Shown one piece after another: positions 10,055-21,100 of a stretch of DNA of 64,000 nucleotides (position 1 is its first letter; every line of letters begins with the position of its first letter). A program made the position numbers and the translations under genes. The stretch is from Cunninghamia lanceolata (lineage: Eukaryota > Streptophyta > Pinopsida > Cupressales > Cupressaceae). The notes below the pieces were generated by a model. It had not been told where the DNA came from, made no database searches, and saw nothing but the letters and a program-made list of their open reading frames with translations. The stretch spans positions 45,848,001 to 45,912,000 of the forward strand of contig BSBN01000809.1 in assembly GCA_027924645.1 (NCBI GenBank), in the 5' to 3' direction.

Positions 10055-11758
10055 TCAAAACCTGTCATACAGAAAATCATTAGCCATTTGATAGTTATGC
10101 AGATCTCTCCTAGGAAAAGGATTACTGCTCCAGGCTTCACGACATGGTTCATGCCATCTTTGTTCCCTAACCCGAATTATGCGAACTTTCCCTTGCAGGC
10201 GCCTGTTAAGGGCCTTCAGCTGATCACCTGACCTTGGTCGGGCGATGGAACTACCTTCTCTGGTAAGAAAATCAGCAAATATATTCTCAACTCCTGGTAA
10301 GTGAATAAAATCAAACTCATATGTACTAAGGAGTTGTGCCCAGTGAAGGAGACGTCCTCTGACCACCTTATTCTTGGATTCCTTCCTGAAAAACCCTCTA
10401 AGATGCTGCAAATCACTTTTAAGAAGAAATCTTTTGTCAGCAATAAACATTTGGAAAGCTTGAAATGAATTTACTACTACTAAGATTTCTTTATGAGTAC
10501 TGTGATAGAGTTTCTCAGAACTATGAAAACTCCCAGATGTTGTGTGAACAATCTCTCCTTTATCCTTTGGATCATACTTTGATGTCTTCTGTTCGCGAAG
10601 AATTCCATCCCAAGTGGCTTCACTAGCATCTGTCTCAACTATTTTGAATCCAGATCCTGGCAACTTCAAAGGTGGTAATTGAGCACATTTCTGCTTAATG
10701 TTCAGGATCAGCTGGTCATGAAACTTGGTCCATGGAGGTGGTTTACTACTAAGAAGCTTATTGAGATGCAAATGATCTTCAGCAAGCTTATGATAGAATC
10801 CTACGATATAATTTACCAGTCCTAGAAACCTCTGCAATTCTTTAACATTGGTGACTGGAAGATTCTCAATTTTTCGCAGAATGTGTGGCTGTGCCTCCAT
10901 CTTCCCCCCCAGAAGAAGCTTGATGCCAATAAAAACAATTTCAGGTTGAGCAAAAACAGACTTTGAAGGATTGAGTGCTAACCCATGATGTTGGCATATG
11001 GAAAGGAATTGGCATAAATGGTTCACATGAGCATTCATGTCTTGGCTAAAAACTAGAATATCATCAATATAAGGTTGGATAAACTTAGCATAAGGGCGAA
11101 AGATGATATCCATGCGCTGCTAAAAAATAGAAGGAGCAGTTTTTATACCAAAAGGCAAGACTTTCCATTCATATAAACCCTGAGGGACTGAAAAAGCTGT
11201 TTTAAAGAAATCTTTTGTTTTCAGACCTATTTGCCAATAACCTTTGGTGAGATCAAATTTGGAGTATATGTGGCTACCTTGAATAGTTTGCCAAATATGA
11301 CCTTTGCTTGGGAGAGGGTGTCTATGGTCTACTAAGCATTCATTAAGAGGCTTGTAATTGACGACCAGACGTTTCTTGGGAAGTTCAACGCCATTTTCAT
11401 CAACTTTTGGGACATACATGGCGTCACACGAAAAAGAAGAGTCAGAAACTTGGATTAAACCTAGGGCTTCTAATTCAGCTATTTCCTTTTGACACACTAT
11501 GGTTTTAGAAGCAGACATTAGGAAATAATTGGCTTTGGCCTTGGGAACGATTTCATTACCTTCAGAATCTCGCTTGAGTGTGAGATCACAGGTTAAGTTC
11601 CTCTGATGCTTCTGCAAATCTTTAGTAAGAACAGTGTCGCTGAATTCTACCTTGAGTTTGGCAATGGCGTCTTCTTTCTCTTTGAATTGATTGGCAAGCC
11701 AGACTTGATTAATTGGTTTCTTCTTTTTCTCTTTTGGAGTGATCGTTGAGAAGGACAA
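10055..11758 (-). pseudogene. EPRV reverse transcriptase and RNase H, left fragment
   Basis: The minus-strand frame holds the RT palm (FDLTKGYWQIGL, then YIDDILVF with the catalytic Asp pair), the thumb (LQRFLGLVNYI) and an RNase H with acidic residues in order: IVETDASEATWDG, HKEIL, LKSDLQHL and ENIFADFLTRE. In the virus this enzyme copies pregenomic RNA into DNA. A TAG at 11120-11122 splits RT; the right fragment has CAG there. The last RNase H residues are followed by a basic tail (RRLQGKVRIIRVREQRW). It ends at TGA 10055-10057. Inactive by interruption. Confidence 0.85.
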
Positions 11759-11761
11759 CGG

Positions 11762-12292
11762 CTAATAGAGCCGAGGAAGTTGGTACAATCCTTTAACCAA
11801 GAGAAAATCTCTGTCAATGATAAATGGCTCCCATTCACGGATTGTATGACTGCCAATAACACCATCATAATCTTCAACTTCAAATTCCACGAACAGAGTG
11901 TTAGTGACAAAATTTTCAAAACCAATTTGAATTGGTGCTATACAGAAGGATGAGCTTCCTTCTGTCTCATGATTAGCAAAGGTAATCTTGGTGTTACCTT
12001 CACGCCAGGCATCTGTTGGAAATGCATTATGCCTAGCAAGATTTAAATTTGCACCAGTGTCAATTAGAAAAGCCAGAGGGTATGCCATAATACCTTTGAA
12101 ATGAATTGTCAAAATTACTGCAGGGCATACAAAGGTGATCTTGGCTGATCTATTGTAGGCTTTTACCATATTAACTTGCCTACTGCTGGATGGCCTTTCT
12201 TCTAAGGTGACAACGGGAGAACCTATGAAGGCTTCATTACTAAGATACCTTAGAGGATCAACTTCTTCCTCTTCTTCAGGTTCAATTTTCAC
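11762..12292 (-). pseudogene. EPRV aspartic protease, left fragment
   Basis: The frame contains the retroviral-type protease active site LIDTGANLNLARHNAFP and a downstream GVIGSHTIREWEPFI block, the expected partner to the flap and second hydrophobic-Gly motif. The enzyme would cut the viral polyprotein. It ends at TAG 11762-11764, where the right fragment has CAG (Gln). The upstream part is acidic (EPEEEEEVDPLRYL). Confidence 0.8.
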
Positions 12293-12409
12293 AGCCGGAG
12301 CAGGAGAATATAGCGGGGGCCGATACGGCTGAGTACTAATTTCTAGTTCCTGAAGAGCATGAGATATAACAGGACTATATGGCTTTTCTTCACAGAAGAG
12401 CTGGTTTTC

Positions 12410-12841
12410 TCAGGATGTAACATTAGAAGCTATTTGGTATGTCCCAGAAGAATTAAATCTATTAATAAAAACATCCAACTCAGGTGACCTTTCTACCTCT
12501 TCATTGAGACAAACATTTTCTTCTTCTTCAAGTTCAAGTATTTCAGATTGAGCCTGAGATATTACCTTGAGAAGAAAATCTTTCCTTTGATGACACCATA
12601 AGTGCCTTGCCATACTTCCTGGTGCTGGTGCTTCGAGGATTCCTCGCTGAGGCAGTGGAGTAGTAGAGGCCAGACTACCAGATACTGAAGGGCTTGGACT
12701 GGTAGCATAGAGGAGACTTCCAGTATCTGAACCTTTAGGTCTAAGATACCATGGAGAAGGCCTATACCCACTTGTATGAGGACGAAACATAGGAGGTGTG
12801 CTTTGACCACGACCTCTAGGCTCATTTCGCTGCTGCAGCAA
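12410..12841 (-). pseudogene. EPRV coat-protein-to-protease linker, left fragment
   Basis: Low-complexity Pro/Ser/Gly-rich segment (NEPRGRGQSTPPMF) followed by an acidic stretch (ILELEEEENVCLNEEVE). It is in the same frame as the coat protein and protease. A TGA upstream at 12851-12853 is shared with the right fragment (16259-16261). The TGA at 12410-12412 is CGA in the right fragment. Probably a flexible spacer of the polyprotein. Confidence 0.65.
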
Positions 12842-12982
12842 ATGGTACTTTCAACTTTTTAGCTGCTCCAATTTTGCTGTTAGTTTCTTCCATGTTTCAG
12901 GTCCCATATTCATTTCTTGTAACTGGGATTCAATTTGCAGAATCTGATCTATCATCTTGTCTAATTCATTGCAGTAGTCTAC

Positions 12983-13896
12983 TCAGAACATTCTGTAGAA
13001 GAATGAAACCTCACTTCCTGATGAAGAGTCTTCTTCTTCAGGCACTGGCTGAGGACTCTCTTTTATCCTATTAAGCTGAGCAGTGACTTCTTCTGCTGCT
13101 GAAACATATTCATCTTCAGAGTCTGACTCTGAACTGCTTGAGAGAACTATGTCTTCTGAATCTGATGGATAGGCATCTATATAGACATAGTCTTCAGTGA
13201 CGCCGGCAGCTTTAGCGGCGCGCATCTTTCCTTTTCCCTTTTTCTTTTTCCGTTCAGGACATTTATTTGCATAATGATCTCCTTTGCATATAAAATAGGA
13301 AGGCTTCACCTTTGAGCCTTTCTTTCCTTTATCTTTTTTGCGAAAGAATCCTTTCTTTCTTTTAGGAGATTTGAATTTTTTCTTGTAATACTTGTCCTTG
13401 AACTTCTTTCTTGGTTTTTCCCTGCGACAGGGCTCACACACATCCTTTTCACCATAGTCAGTTATAGAATTGATCTGTGAACAGATGGCCGAAGACAAAA
13501 TAGGTTGAACTTTCTTAATTTCTTTCTTAACCTTTACTTCATCACAAACTTCTGTGTTAGTCTGTTCCAGAAACTGAACTAACTGGGGAAAAGTAACTTC
13601 TTTCATTTCTATGTTTTCTGCTACCATATTTTCTAAAACCTTCTTGTGATAGAAATCACCAATAGGTTGACCAAAGCTTTTTAGAAAAATGGTGTACATA
13701 TATTCATGATTTTGTTCTTGACCAGAAAGATAGAAATGTTCATACTGGCATTCACAATATGATTTAAAGTTCCTCAAATCACTACATTTACCTTTGATGA
13801 ACTTTCTATAAGCCAGTCTTTCCATTACATCTCTTTTTCCAACCAACATACGGAGGAGCTGGGCACATACCTGATCTGTTCCTTTATCAAGTAGAC
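12983..13896 (-). pseudogene. EPRV coat protein, left fragment, 5'-truncated
   Basis: The reading frame enters at the inversion junction (13896) with LLDKGTDQVCAQLLRM and runs about 300 residues through a helical coat-protein-like core. A Lys-rich basic block (KKFKSPKRKKGFFRKKDK) follows, then a zinc-knuckle remnant (FICKGDHYANKC) whose first Cys is Tyr in this copy, and an acidic Ser/Glu tail. The order of basic region, knuckle and acidic tail is typical of caulimovirid coat proteins. It ends at TGA 12983-12985, which is CGA in the right fragment. Confidence 0.8.
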
Positions 13897-13897
13897 A

Positions 13898-14233
13898 TGC
13901 TTTGCCGTAACCACCTGTGCACATCAGAAGTATTCTGATTTAGGAAATGGTTTATTCAAATATGAAGACTGTTCATTCGTCTTTCCTCCAAAGTCAGGTC
14001 ATGTTAGGATGATGTCGTCTATTTCAGTGTCTATGCTTGAGCAAGATATTGCAGAAACCCAAATGAAAATAGTTGGAACCCCTGGTGGTGCAAGTCATGT
14101 CCCTGGTACTATACCACCATTCCATGACGTTATGCTGATAGACAACTCTAGCAAATACAAAGCAAACTGCTGGCCAATGTATGTCATTCCACTTGGAGAT
14201 AATGCTCCAAGTCAGAGCTATCTGCTGAACTAG
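13898..14233 (+). pseudogene. EPRV polyprotein N-terminal segment, possibly movement protein, right fragment
   Basis: It reads in frame with the coat protein downstream, beginning CFAVTTCAHQKYSDLGNGLF at the inversion junction and passing VFPPKSGHVRMMSSISVSML. It ends at TAG 14231-14233. By position, upstream of a coiled coil and coat protein, it should be the C-terminal part of a movement protein, which opens the host cell wall channels. I cannot confirm 30K-family motifs, so the name is positional. This part is absent from the left fragment. Confidence 0.45.
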
Positions 14234-14251
14234 ACCAATCTCTGTATCAGG

Positions 14252-14833
14252 AAGTCCATGTTATTAGCAGAAGATAGAAAGAAATGGGCAAAGATAGAAT
14301 CAGTCAAGAGTCAGAAAGCTCATTTGAGTCATCAAGAAAATTTCCATACTATAATCTCTACTCTAGAAAAGTTAGAAAACAGACTTACTGACGAGTGGGC
14401 TGCCACTGTCAAGAAAGATCTCATGGAGTTATGAGATAATTACAATGAGTTCTGTCATAAGGCGGAAATATGGAAATTAGAGCAAGATGCTGCCCTGGAA
14501 AGACAAAGAGACCTTATTCAAAAGGTCCGAAATGAAGTCAAGCTGAACTGTGATGTCTTAGGCTCTCAAATTAATAGTGCAGACTTGCACATAAAGCATA
14601 ATGGACAAAGGTTAAATGAGATGCATGATGAAGTCCATTCAATCACGCAGTCTCAGTTGCTAATAGGAGATTCTGTAAAAATAGAATCAGCTAAAATACA
14701 GACCACTATCAGGAATGAGTCCCTCATAATGCAGACTGCTACTCAAGCAGTTCACCAAGTGGTCAAAATAAAGAATTTTCCCTCTAGTACAAAAGGCTAT
14801 GTCAAGGCCCAGTATGAAGGCCCGCATTTGTAA
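14252..14833 (+). pseudogene. EPRV coiled-coil linker, right fragment
   Basis: Same frame as its neighbours. Residues such as KVRNEVKLNCDVL and STLEKLENRLTDEWAATVKK form heptad-like helix over about 150 codons. There are stops at 14432-14434 (TGA) and 14831-14833 (TAA). In caulimoviruses a coiled-coil virion-associated protein bridges movement protein and capsid. This segment sits between those domains and could play that part within the polyprotein. Inference only. Confidence 0.5.
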
Positions 14834-14938
14834 TCTCAGATTAAGCAGCCTGAGATTCAAATAATCTACAATCCCCAAACAGGCACCTACACAGAAGCCA
14901 CTACTGAAGAAAGGACTCAGCCACCTTCCCAAGGAAAT

Positions 14939-16261
14939 GTGAATATGGCTCGTGGCTCTGGCACTACTCCACATTCCAATGATCCGTTCAAAAATATCCA
15001 GAGTTATAAAGCAGATACTCCTCCTCTAGTAAATTTTGATAAGCTTGAAGTATTAGAGAACACTAGAGGTATAGATGCAATGAGATCCTGGATAACTAAT
15101 TATATGGCTACCAATGTAGACGCAGATGAGAAAGAAGTCATCAAGCAAGCTTTGAATGCGATGACTGGAACTACAAAGCATGTCTGGTATCATCTGGAAG
15201 ACGATTACATAGAACGTCTACTTGATAAAGGAACAGATCAAGTATGTGCCCAGCTCCTCCGTATGTTTGTTGGAAAAAGAGATGTAATGGAAAGACTGGC
15301 TTATAGAAAGTTCATCAAAGGTAAATGTAGTGATTTGAGGAACTTTAAATCATATTGTGAATGCCAGTATGAACATTTCTATCTTTCTAGTCAAGAACAA
15401 AATCATGAATATATGTACACCATTTTTCTAAAAAGCTTTGGTCAACCTATTGGTGATTTCTATCACAAGAAGGTTTTAGAAAATATGGTAGCAGAAAACA
15501 TAGAAATGAAAGAAGTTACTTTTCCCCAGTTAGTTCAGTTTCTGGAACAGATTAACACAGAAGTTTGTGATGAAGTAAAGGTTAAGAAAGAAATTAAGAA
15601 AGTTCAACCTATTTTGTCTTCGGCCATATGTTCACAGATCAATTCTATAACTGACTATGGTGAAAAGGATGTGTGTGAGCCCTGTCGCAGGAAAAAACCA
15701 AGAAAGAAGTTCAAGGACAAGTATTACAAGAAAAAGTTCAAATCTCCTAAAAGAAAGAAAGGATTCTTTCGCAAAAAAGATAAAGGAAAGAAAGGCTCAA
15801 AGGTGAAGCCTTCCTGTTTTATATGCAAAGGAGATCATTATGCAAATAAATGTCCTGAACGGAAAAAGAAAAAGGGAAAAGGAAAGATGCGCGCCGCTAA
15901 AGCTGTCGGCGTCACTGAAGACTATGTCTATATAGATGCCTATCCGTCAGATTCAGAAGACATAGTTCCCTCAAGCAGTTCAGAGTCAAACTTTGAAGAT
16001 GAATATGTTTCAGCAGCAGAAGAAGTCACTGCTCAGCTTAACAGGATAAAAGAGAGTCCTCAGCCAGTGCCTGAAGAAGAAGACTCTTCATCAGGAAGTG
16101 AGGTTTCATTCTTCTACAGAATGTTCCGAGTAGACTCCCGCAATGAATTAGACAAGCTGATAGATCAGATTCTACAAATTGAATCCCAGTTACAAGAAAT
16201 GAATATGGGACCTGAAACATGGAAGAAACTGACAGCAAAATTGGAGCAGCTAAAAAGTTGA
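14939..16261 (+). pseudogene. EPRV coat protein, right fragment (440-codon open stretch)
   Basis: Longest uninterrupted piece of the virus. It has a helical core, a Lys-rich basic region, a zinc knuckle C-X2-C-X3-H-X4-C (CFICKGDHYANKC), one residue shorter than the usual C-X2-C-X4-H-X4-C, and an acidic Ser-rich tail. The tail is followed by a helical segment (IDQILQIESQLQEMNMG) that ends at TGA 16259-16261. The same TGA occurs at 12851-12853 in the left fragment, so it is either a true ORF end or a mutation older than the duplication. The frame upstream is open apart from single stops, so the ATG at 14939 is not necessarily the start. Confidence 0.8.
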
Positions 16262-18179
16262 AAGTACCATTTGCTGTAGCAGTGAAATGAGCCCAGAGGT
16301 CGTGGTCAAAGCACACCTCCTGTGTTTCATCCTCATACAAGTGGGTATAGGCCTTCTCCATGGTATCCTAGACCTAAAGGTTCGGATACTGGTAGTCTCC
16401 TCCATGCTACCAGTCCAAGCCCTTCAGTATTTGGTAGTCTGGCCTCTACTACTCCACTGCCTCAGCGAGGAATCCTCGAAGCACCAGCACCAGGAAGTAT
16501 GGCAAGGCACTTATGGCGTCATCAAAGGAAAGATTTTCTTCTCAAGGTAATATCTCAGGCTCAATCTGAAATACTTGAACTTGAAGAAGAAGAAAATGTT
16601 TGTCTCAATGAAGAGGTAGAAAGGTCACCTGAGCTGGATGTTTTTATTAATAGATTTAATTCTTCTGGGACGTACCAAATAGCTTCTAATGTTACATCCC
16701 GAGAAAACCAGCTCTTCTGTGAAGAAAAGCCATATAGTCCTGTTATATCTCATGCTCTTCAGGAACCAGAAATTAGTACTCAGCCGTATCGGCCCCCGCT
16801 ATATTCTCCTGCTCCGGCTGTGAAAATTGAACCTGAAGAAGAGGAAGAAGTTGATCCTCTAAGGTATCTTAGTAATGAAGCCTTCATAGGTTCTCCCGTT
16901 GTTACCTTAGAAGAAAGGCCATCCAGCAGTAGGCAAGTTAATATGGTAAAAGCCTACAATAGATCAGCCAAGATCACCTCTGTATGCCCTGCAGTTTTTT
17001 TGACAATTCATTTCAAAGGTATTATGGCATACCCTCTGGCTTTTCTAATTGACACTGGTGTAGATTTAAATCTTGCTAGGCGTAATGCATTTCCAACAGA
17101 TGCCTGGTGTGAAGGTAACACCAAGATTACCTTTGCTAATCATGAGACAGAAGGAAGCTCATCCTTCTGTATAGCACCAATTCAAATTGGTTTTGAAAAT
17201 TTTGTCACTAACACTCTGTTCGTGGAATTTGAAGTTGAAGATTATGATGGTGTTATTGGCAGTCATACAATCCGTGAATGGGAGCCATTTATCATTGACA
17301 GAGATTTTCTCTTGGTTAAAGGATTGTACCAACTTCCTCGGCTCTATCAGCCGTTGTCCTTCTCAACGATCACTCCAAAAGAGAAAAAGAAGAAACTAGT
17401 TAATCAAGTCTGGCTTGCCAATCAATTCAAAGAGAAAGAAGACGCCATTGCCAGACTTAAGGTAGAATTCAGCGACACTGTTCTTACTAAAGATTTGCAG
17501 AAGCATCAGAGGAACTTAACCTGTGATCTCACACTCAAGCAAGATTCTGAAGGTAATGAAATCGTTCCCAAGGCCAAAGCCAATTATTTCCTAATGTCTG
17601 CTTCTGAAACCATAGTATGTCAAAAGGAAATAGCTGAATTAGAAGCCCTAGGTTTAATCCAAGTTTCTGACTCTTCTTTTTCGTGTCACACCATGTATGT
17701 CCCAAAAGTTGATGAAAATGGCGTTGAACTTCCCGAGAAATGTCTGGTCATCAATTACAAGCCTCTTAATGAATTCTTAGTAGACCATAGACACCCTCTC
17801 CCGAGCAAAGATCATATTTGGCAAACTATTCAGGGTAGCCACATATACTCCAAATTTGATCTCACCAAAGGTTATTGGCAAATAGGTCTGAAAACAAAAG
17901 ATTTCTTTAAAACAGCTTTTTCAGTCCCTCAGGGTTTATATGAATGGAAAGTCTTGCCTTTTGGTATAAAAACTGCTCCTTCTATTTTTCAGCAGCGCAT
18001 GGATATCATCTTTCGCCCTTATGCTAAGTTTATCCAACCTTATATTGATGATATTCTAGTTTTTAGCCAAGACATGAATGCTCATGTGAACCATTTACGC
18101 CAATTCCTTTCCATATGCCAACATCATGGGTTAGCACTCAATCCTTCAAAGTCTGTTTTTGCTCAACCTGAAATTGTTT
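15216..18179 (+). repeat. Inverted-repeat arm 2 of the EPRV (2,964 bp)
   Basis: Partner of 10933-13896. The loop between the arms is 13897-15215 (1,319 bp). The right end of the arm is also the right edge of the viral insertion. Confidence 0.85.
16286..18179 (+). pseudogene. EPRV linker, protease and partial RT, right fragment
   Basis: In frame with the coat protein after TGA, TAG and TGA at 16259, 16277 and 16283. The last two are CAG and CGA in the left fragment. Then it is open for over 600 codons: Pro/Ser-rich linker, acidic block, protease with LIDTGVDLNLARRN (Ala to Val beside the catalytic triad), and RT with FDLTKGYWQIGL and YIDDILVFSQDM. The viral sequence stops abruptly at 18179 within the RT thumb, and COP1 sequence follows. 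RNase H is missing from this fragment. Confidence 0.85.
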
Positions 18180-18181
18180 AA

Positions 18182-21100
18182 CTAATAGATGAAAATTTTG
18201 AACTCAAACATGAATTCAAGGCCCTCCGGGACAAACGCTTCAAACATTGCATACATTTTCCATGTTTTGCAGAAGATGATTGGATCCGGTATGTTCTAAG
18301 CAGGATGCATGATAATTTTACGTGGCTAATGAGGCCATTCAAGATAACTAAAGATGCCATTAGGGTAGTGATTGGACTGCATTCATCCAGTGGGTTTCCT
18401 GCACTTAAATTTGTGAAGAACCAAATAGTAACTGAAGCCACCGGATCTAAATTTGACAAAAGAGCAATGACCATAGATGACATCATAGATCCAGATGTCA
18501 AGTTTACCACAATGATAATTGGCTACAAGATCTATCATTCAAGCAGGGAGAATTCTGTGTCTAGCACAGCAATCTATGCAGCATATCAAATGTTGAGGGA
18601 AGATGTAGATTATGATCTATGTGAGCTTCTTTTAAATCAGTTGTTGGAAAACTTGCAGAAGATCAAAAAGGATAAGAAAAATTCCTTTAAATATGGTTGT
18701 CTAATACTATGTCTATTCTTCTATTTTATGAATGAGCTACCTGGATCAAATGGTTGGGTCTGGGAAAGTGATAAACCAGTTGCAATTCAGATCAGAGATT
18801 ACATGTATGGACTTGGTGATGTTCAAGCCCACAACAAAGCTCTCTGGGGTTACTTTAAGAATTTCCAAAGCATGATTCAAGCCAGAGAGAGAATACCACA
18901 GTCCATAGTTGAGAAATACAAGGACATAGTTTTCTTCATGGTTGACACTGATCAATGCCTAATGGAGGCAGTTGAGCCAAGAACTATGTGGATAATGCTA
19001 TGGGATATGAGGTGGATGAAAAAATCCTAGAGCTACATATTCAACACCTACTGAGCCAGCCTGAGGACACTGAAGCAGAAAGGTTTGGCACCTTTCAAGA
19101 GCTAAGTGTAAAAATACATGTTGAGTTAAGACAGCCAGAGATGAAGAGGAAAGTAAGAAGGGAATTTGAGGAAATTGCCAAAAGATTTGGCTTATCAAAG
19201 GAGGTTGTAGATGCAAATAGAGAAAAAGTGGAGAAGGCTAAGAAAGATAAACAAGAAGCAAAGAAAGGAAACGTTCCGGTGCAAGCCTCCTCCTAGACTA
19301 GATCTTCCAAGAGCTCTGCACCTATCACTCCTAAAAGCTCAAAGGCTACTAAACTAGAAGTCAAGCCATTCGGCAAAAGCAAAAAGAGAATGAAGACCAA
19401 AGCCACAAGAACATATACAAGCCATAAGGATGATGAAAAAATAGAATCAGATGAAGAAATCAAGAAAATAAAGAAGAGAACATCCAGAAAGTTCTCTGCT
19501 AGCAGAGATGAGGAAGAGAAGGCAGAGGAATTTGTTGAAAAGCCCACTCTTTGCATTGATAACATCATCATTGCAGTAACTATGGATGGGAACCTGCAGC
19601 CAATGACTAAGTTCTATGATGCATACAGTGATGCTGACAAGAGAATTCTGGAAGAGGCTACTGTCAGGCACTTGAACATTTACAATAAATCCTTCATTGA
19701 AATTATATCTTTAACTCCTAAGAGCCTAGAAAAGGTACTTGAGCTGAGAAAAGAGAATACAATGGCAAAAGACCTAGAGATTCGGGAGCAGATAGTAATA
19801 CAACTTTATCCTTCCATCACTCCAAAACAAATGGATGTGATTTTCAAGGAGTGTAAGAATGAGTTCCAGAGAAAGGCAAGAATGAACAAACTCATGCTTG
19901 GAGAAACAGACCAAGTAGCAAGTGAAACTAAATATATCCTCCAGAATGCTTTGAAGAGATTCAATCTTCCTATTGTAAAGGAAACAGATGAAGAACCTTA
20001 TACCATGGATGTTGAAGGCTTAAGTGTAATAAATGAAGAATCTTCTGACAAGGATGTAGAAGGATCAAAGAAAATAGATGAAGAGAAGTCTAAGGACTTA
20101 GATTCCTCTGATCCAGAAGAGGAAGTTCATGAAGCAGTAAACACAGGTAACATCTCTCCTCTGGATCCCACTGCAGCTATGACAAACATTCCAGACTCTG
20201 AAGCTAAAGGAGAAGGTAGAAGAGAGGAGAAGAAGATTCAAGAAGAATAGGTTAAGGGAAAAGAAGAAGAAAAAGCAGAAAAGACTAATGATGACTATTC
20301 TGATATTTCAAAGAAGTCTCAATCTCAAGCAAGAGACACTGCAGAGATAGTGAAGAACTTCTTAAATAGAGAAATGATGGAGCTAGATGAACCTGAGCTA
20401 TTTCAAGGACCACTAAATTTTGACTCTCTCCACAGTTCAAACAATGAAAATAGCATCTTTTGCTCAAGCCAAAGCAAAAGAAAAACTCTTGAAATCTCAC
20501 ATAGAGGACTGTAAACTGTTGGAGATTGCATCTGGGATGCTGGAGAAGATCATGCCATCCTATCAAAAGGATCCTTTGGCCCCACCATTTGGTAACTTGA
20601 AAAACTTAGTAAATTCTGTTAACACTCATTTTGAATCTCTTGAGAAATCAGCAAAAGAAAATGTCCAGAAGGAGTTTCTGGGAAAAAGATTCACTGAGGT
20701 GCAAGGACTCATTGCAAATGATAGGAGGACTCTAGATATTGGAATAAAGAACCTTGAAAATGCTCTTAAAGACAGTGGGGACCTATTCAAATTTTGTTTG
20801 ACTTGGCCTAAAGTGACAAAAGATATTGAAGAGAAGGTAAAAGAACATGAAGAAAAAATGTCAAGCCTAGTTCAAAATTTTGACCCTCTTTCCTCCTCTC
20901 TAATGAATCAAGAATGCCAGGCTATTGTTATCATAAATGAAATAAAGAGGCTGGACAAAGAAAAGAAGAACATAATGAATAGAATGGGTGAACTCAGAGG
21001 GATAATTATCCCTAAGCTAGAGGCAATGCTTGAGGCCTTGACAGATGCTTAGACCACAACCCGGACCAGTGATCCAGTAGATTTAAGAAGGGCAGAAGCA

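Larger units (their letters stand above)
10933..13896 (-). repeat. Inverted-repeat arm 1 of the EPRV (2,964 bp)
   Basis: It is the reverse complement of 15216-18179. Both arms have the same length to the base and keep one reading frame throughout, so there is no net indel. The edges were placed where the two copies stop matching (GTCTAC at one end, AAATTGTTT at the other). Confidence 0.85.
8672..18180. mobile_element. Endogenous pararetrovirus (Caulimoviridae-like), two head-to-head fragments
   Basis: About 9.5 kb of viral DNA interrupts the COP1 env-position ORF. The left fragment (8672-13896) reads on the minus strand from within the coat protein through protease, RT and RNase H to a promoter-like region. 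The right fragment (13897-18179) reads on the plus strand from an N-terminal segment through a coiled coil, coat protein and protease into RT. The join is at 13896/13897. The order coat protein with zinc knuckle, DTG protease, YIDD RT and RNase H in one frame, with no integrase and no LTRs, fits Caulimoviridae of Petuvirus-like organisation. Endogenous relatives in gymnosperms are on record (Gymnendovirus). Edges lack a target-site duplication, as expected for illegitimate integration. Both fragments are interrupted by stops. Confidence 0.85.

Noticed and set aside
13898..14233. Firm assignment as 30K movement protein
   Set aside because: No diagnostic residue pattern could be verified by eye; kept as positional inference only.
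16287..16550. Hydrophobic 87-codon ORF (also mirrored at 12562-12825) suggesting a membrane protein
   Set aside because: It is an alternative frame of the viral Pro/Ser-rich linker. It appears in both arms only because the arms are copies.
17187..17399. 70-codon ORF present in both viral arms
   Set aside because: Out-of-frame shadow of the protease region.
8672..18180. Treating the virus as a complete, potentially active genome
   Set aside because: Both fragments have multiple stops, the fragments are inverted to each other, and each lacks parts. It is an integrated relic.
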